Notes under the pieces: model-generated
What the model saw: only the letters and a program-made list of their open reading frames with translations
Database searches by the model: none
What the model was told of the DNA's origin: nothing
Source: Gammaproteobacteria bacterium
GTDB lineage: Bacteria > Pseudomonadota > Gammaproteobacteria > Pseudomonadales > UBA3067
Direction: 5' to 3'
DNA: 9,869 bases
Assembly (NCBI GenBank): GCA_019090565.1
Contig: JAHRVS010000380.1
Coordinates: 1 to 9,869 of the forward strand
Position numbers and translations under genes: made by a program
Shown: piece by piece, positions 7,843-9,869 of the stretch
Layout: each line of letters begins with the position of its first letter
Numbering within the stretch: the first letter of the stretch is position 1

Positions 7843-8736
7843 TCAAGCTCGATCAAATACACCCGTAGACAAATATCGATCACCTCGATCACATATCACT
7901 GCAACAATCACCGCATCACTTAATGATTCAGATAATTGAAGCGCTGCGGCAACGGCTCCACCAGAAGATACACCACAAAATATACCCTCTCTTTCAGCAA
8001 GCGCTCGCATCGTGTTTTCTGCATCAAGCTGCTCAATATCGACAACCTGATCAACGCGGCTGTTTTCAAATATCTTTGGTAGATACGCCTCGGGCCATCG
8101 TCTAATCCCTGGTATAGACGCCCCCTCTTTAGGCTGCAAGCCGACAATCTGTATTGCAGAGTTCTTTTCTTTCAAGTATCTAGAGACCCCCATAATAGTA
8201 CCTGTCGTGCCCATCGCGCTCACAAAGTGGGTAATATTCCCACTCGTTTGCTCCCAAAGCTCCGGGCCCGTCGTCATATAATGCGAAGAGGGGTTGTCTG
8301 GATTAGCAAATTGGTCTAGCACAACGCCTTCGCCTCGAGCCTGCATTGCATCAGCCAAATCACGCGCGCCCTCCATTCCTTCTTCTTGGCTAACACGCAC
8401 CAACTCCGCCCCATAGGCGGTCATCGCTGCACGACGCTCTTCGCTCATGTTATCAGGCATAATCAATATCATGCGATAACCTTTAATCGCGGCAGCCATT
8501 GCCAGCGCAATACCTGTATTACCGCTGGTGGCCTCAATCAGCACATCACCCGGTTTGATTTCACCACGCATTTCCGCCATCGCGATCATGCTCATAGCAG
8601 GCCGATCTTTCACCGACCCCGCCGGATTATTACCTTCGAGCTTCACCAAAATTGTATTGCTTGTTTCGCCCGGCAAACGCTGCAGCCTCACAAGAGGCGT
8701 ATTTCCGACGTAGTCTTCTATAGTTGGATAATTCAT
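7843..8736 (-). CDS. cysM: Cysteine synthase B (O-acetylserine/S-sulfocysteine-forming) CysM
   Basis: A 297-residue PLP enzyme that makes cysteine from O-acetylserine and sulfide, and S-sulfocysteine when thiosulfate is the sulfur source. The PLP lysine is Lys43 in NNPAGSVKDRP, the substrate loop is TSGNTG (70-75) and the phosphate-binding loop is GTTGT (176-180). The GIRRWPEAYLP segment carries the Arg-Arg-Trp that distinguishes CysM from CysK, and the C-terminus ends in CDRGDRYLSTGVFDRA. I chose the ATG at 8736 because MNYPTIEDYVGNTPLVRLQRL matches the usual N-terminus. The frame is open further up to 8826 (and a better-spaced AGG precedes an ATG at 8787), but those codons run through a large inverted repeat and have no homology I recognise. 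A GAGG at 8754-8751 lies 14 bases before the chosen start, longer than usual. The gene is divergent from the sensor kinase, as in pseudomonads. Confidence 0.95.
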   Translation of the reverse strand: MNYPTIEDYVGNTPLVRLQRLPGETSNTILVKLEGNNPAGSVKDRPAMSMIAMAEMRGEIKPGDVLIEATSGNTGIALAMAAAIKGYRMILIMPDNMSEERRAAMTAYGAELVRVSQEEGMEGARDLADAMQARGEGVVLDQFANPDNPSSHYMTTGPELWEQTSGNITHFVSAMGTTGTIMGVSRYLKEKNSAIQIVGLQPKEGASIPGIRRWPEAYLPKIFENSRVDQVVDIEQLDAENTMRALAEREGIFCGVSSGGAVAAALQLSESLSDAVIVAVICDRGDRYLSTGVFDRA

Positions 8737-8742
8737 AACTGT

Positions 8743-8771
8743 GTATTTTACCTCAGATAGCCAAACTATCC
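8743..8771 (-). promoter_or_regulatory. Candidate sigma70-type promoter close to the cysM start
   Basis: On the minus strand TTGGAT, a 17-base spacer and TAAAAT precede the cysM ATG. TAAAAT matches the -10 consensus at five of six positions and TTGGAT matches the -35 at three. Transcription would begin almost at the ATG, giving a nearly leaderless message, which conflicts with use of the GAGG inside the spacer. A perfect 5-bp inverted repeat (GATAG-CCAAA-CTATC, 8756-8770) lies in the spacer. Another minus-strand -10-like TATACT is at 8914-8909 without a good -35. Confidence 0.25.
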
Positions 8772-8791
8772 AAAACGATGTCTTCATAACC

Positions 8792-8825
8792 TGCCCTTTT
8801 ATGTAAGCATACAAGTAAAAGGGCA
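8792..8825. repeat. Long perfect inverted repeat upstream of cysM
   Basis: TGCCCTTTTA (8792-8801) and TAAAAGGGCA (8816-8825) are perfect 10-bp inverted copies. Inside them TGTA-AGCA-TACA (8802-8813) forms a second palindrome, so the whole folds into a 14-pair stem with a two-base bulge (AG) and a four-base loop. No T-tract follows on either strand, so it is not a simple terminator. It lies 56-89 bases before the cysM start on the minus strand, where an operator or a leader RNA structure would fit. Function is unknown. Confidence 0.7.
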
Positions 8826-8971
8826 ACGTTTAGCCATAAGATAAGTGGTTTCCACCCTTTCCTACCGAGAGTAATGCATTCAGCGGCGGCGAGGCGGCAG
8901 CGCAGCGTAGTATAGGGCACCTAAAAAAATAGTAATATTCACATAAACCCGAGAAAGTCTTGCACGGACGA

Positions 8972-8988
8972 CTCCCTGAACGCAGGAG
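8972..8988. repeat. Small REP-like hairpin
   Basis: CTCCCTG (8972-8978), AACG, then CAGGAG (8983-8988) form a six-pair hairpin with one bulged C. The flanking bases (GACGA before, GTAGAGCAATGCAGGG after) give the look of a short dispersed extragenic element, but a single copy in this window cannot prove it. Confidence 0.35.
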
Positions 8989-9009
8989 GTAGAGCAATGC
9001 AGGGCGCAA

Positions 9010-9045
9010 CTGCCGAGAACTGCCGAGAACTGCCGAGAACTGCCG
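9010..9045. repeat. 10-bp tandem repeat, 3.6 copies
   Basis: The unit CTGCCGAGAA occurs three times exactly (9010-9019, 9020-9029, 9030-9039), followed by a partial CTGCCG (9040-9045). It is intergenic, so copy number could vary by slippage without harming a protein. It runs straight into the left arm of the hairpin at 9044-9062. Confidence 0.9.
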
Positions 9046-9062
9046 TGTATAAAGCATACACG
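9044..9062. repeat. Palindromic hairpin sharing a core with the cysM-proximal one
   Basis: CGTGTAT (9044-9050), loop AAAGC, ATACACG (9056-9062) is a perfect 7-bp inverted repeat. Its right half contains AAGCATACA (9052-9060), the same nine bases found in the large inverted repeat at 8805-8813. The right arm can also pair with ATCGTGT at 9110-9116. It could be a regulator binding site or an RNA stem; nothing in the sequence decides between these. Confidence 0.6.
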
Positions 9063-9274
9063 ATGCGCTTCATGCCGATTTTACAGGTGCCTTAACCGAT
9101 GACGCAGCTATCGTGTGAAAAGTGCATTTTTAGAGGCGTCCTATACGAGGGTAAATGGTAGAATCTATAGGATTTTAAGGCTCACAAAGGGCTACATAGG
9201 TATGAAACCCCCTCGCATTAATGTATGTTGTTACCCCTAACGAGCAAAAAAACACGGACTGATTACTGCAATAC

Positions 9275-9278
9275 GGAG
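9275..9278 (+). promoter_or_regulatory. Ribosome binding site supporting the TTG start of the sensor kinase
   Basis: GGAG lies 11 bases before the TTG at 9290. Upstream in the same frame is a TGA at 9260-9262 and no ATG, GTG or TTG after it, so this site decides the start. Confidence 0.5.
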
Positions 9279-9289
9279 AGCCAGCATTC

Positions 9290-9869
9290 TTGCCAAAAAT
9301 TAGCACACGCCATCGCCATATCTTTTTTAGCCTCATTCCCACTTTGCTTCTCAGTGCTGTTCTTGGCGTGAGCTTTCTGTTTCTTCGGCTTAATGACCTA
9401 AAGGAAACACAATTAAATGAAGGCATTGGCACTCTAGAGAATTTTAGCTACCTAGTACAGATTTCTCTCAATGGCGCCCCCCAAGATAGTATCCAAGCGA
9501 TCGCCTATTACATCCTCAACAACAGTAACGCAAGCTCCGTTATTATTTACAATGATGCTCAGCACCCTCTGGCAAAAGCCGGCCCAGAGATGAGTCCACC
9601 GCTAAACAAGGCCCCTACGCTTCAAAATCACACTTATCATACCCAGACATCAAACTCGGTCCGGTTCTCAACGCCACTACGGGAAGATTTACTTAGCCCT
9701 GTAAGCACCTTAACAAAAAACAGAGATCGACTAAAAAACTGGGGCTGGATAGAAATTGAAATTCCTTCTTACCCTACCTCAATAAAGCGATATCAAGCCT
9801 TTACGCTCGTTCTAATTATCACCCTTATTAGCTGGCTCTTACACCTTGCAATAATATTGCAGCGCGCTC
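9290..9869 (+). CDS. gacS: GacS/BarA-type hybrid sensor histidine kinase, N-terminal part
   Basis: The frame is open from TTG at 9290 to the window end (193 codons). The protein begins with a short basic cytoplasmic stretch, then TM1 (about residues 11-32, IFFSLIPTLLLSAVLGVSFL), a periplasmic region of about 135 residues, and TM2 (about 171-190, FTLVLIITLISWLLHLAIIL), where a HAMP linker would follow. The proline-containing LIPTLLL helix followed by RLNDLKETQL resembles the GacS/BarA N-terminus. The kinase, receiver and Hpt domains expected of this family lie outside the window, so the assignment rests on topology, the N-terminal match and the divergent position next to cysM-rlmD-relA, where gacS sits in pseudomonads. 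GacS phosphorylates GacA to switch on Rsm/Csr small RNAs. TTG is chosen because a TGA lies ten codons upstream and no better start follows early. Confidence 0.75.
   Translation, partial: MPKISTRHRHIFFSLIPTLLLSAVLGVSFLFLRLNDLKETQLNEGIGTLENFSYLVQISLNGAPQDSIQAIAYYILNNSNASSVIIYNDAQHPLAKAGPEMSPPLNKAPTLQNHTYHTQTSNSVRFSTPLREDLLSPVSTLTKNRDRLKNWGWIEIEIPSYPTSIKRYQAFTLVLIITLISWLLHLAIILQRA

Larger units (their letters stand above)
8737..9289. other. cysM-gacS divergent intergenic region
   Basis: A 553-base stretch without a gene that I can support. From left to right it holds the cysM leader with a long hairpin (8792-8825), a GC-rich patch (about 8880-8906), a hairpin within a possible repeated element (8972-8988), a 10-bp tandem repeat (9010-9045), a second hairpin (9044-9062), and the gacS leader. 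The latter has -10-like TAGAAT (9159-9164) and a GGAG (9275-9278) before the TTG start. No tRNA cloverleaf or rRNA signature was found. Reading frames here on the minus strand look non-coding because of repeats and low-complexity composition. Confidence 0.6.

Noticed and set aside
8386..8760. Plus-strand frame opposite cysM with histidine-rich product
   Set aside because: The composition is what antisense cysM codons give; no start signal or homology.
9010..9045. CRISPR array
   Set aside because: The 10-bp units abut directly with no spacers; this is a simple tandem repeat.
8830..9057. Minus-strand 75-codon frame in the cysM-gacS gap
   Set aside because: It runs through the tandem repeat and a GC-rich patch, has no ribosome binding site that I can see, and is best explained as non-coding repeat sequence.
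8826..9289. tRNA or other structured RNA gene in the long intergenic region
   Set aside because: No T-loop GTTCRA-type segment, acceptor stem or CCA end could be aligned on either strand.
9175..9432. Minus-strand frame overlapping the start of the sensor kinase
   Set aside because: Antisense to the TM1 and early periplasmic codons of gacS, with no recognisable protein features.

Overview
The window looks like the chromosome of a marine-type gammaproteobacterium related to Pseudomonadales/Cellvibrionales. The main evidence is gene order: a GacS/BarA-type sensor kinase divergent from cysM, then rlmD, relA and mazG, the arrangement known around gacS in pseudomonads (in E. coli, barA divergent from rlmD-relA-mazG). 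Base composition is moderate, and three gene junctions use a one-base TAATG stop/start overlap. The species cannot be named from this sequence alone.

Left part (1-2160, + strand, accessory in character). The window opens inside a spore-photoproduct-lyase-like (SplB family) radical SAM gene, which is translationally coupled to an aldo/keto reductase with a complete catalytic tetrad. Directly after the reductase lies a decayed C-terminal fragment of an IS66-family transposase with three frame changes and a possible right end. The 110 bases beyond it hold nothing recognisable. This scar separates the accessory pair from the conserved block.

Central block (2171-8736, - strand, core). In transcription order: cysM (cysteine synthase B), a hairpin plus T-tract terminator candidate, rlmD (23S rRNA m5U1939 methyltransferase), relA (monofunctional (p)ppGpp synthetase), a 132-base gap, mazG (NTP pyrophosphohydrolase) and moaA (molybdenum cofactor, first step). 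rlmD/relA and mazG/moaA each overlap by one base. relA and mazG belong to one physiological theme: RelA makes the alarmone, and MazG in E. coli is linked to nucleotide-pool cleansing and ppGpp levels. moaA is an unexpected passenger behind mazG.

Right part (8737-9869). A 553-base divergent intergenic region separates cysM from the sensor kinase. It contains a strong hairpin (8792-8825), a hairpin that could belong to a dispersed element (8972-8988), a 10-bp tandem repeat (9010-9045), and a second hairpin (9044-9062) sharing a 9-bp core with the first. The sensor kinase starts at a TTG (9290) and runs off the window after TM1, a periplasmic domain and TM2.

No new defence system, CRISPR array, rRNA or tRNA was found. 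The items most worth following up are the SplB-like/aldo-keto reductase pair and the paired palindromes in the cysM-gacS intergenic region.
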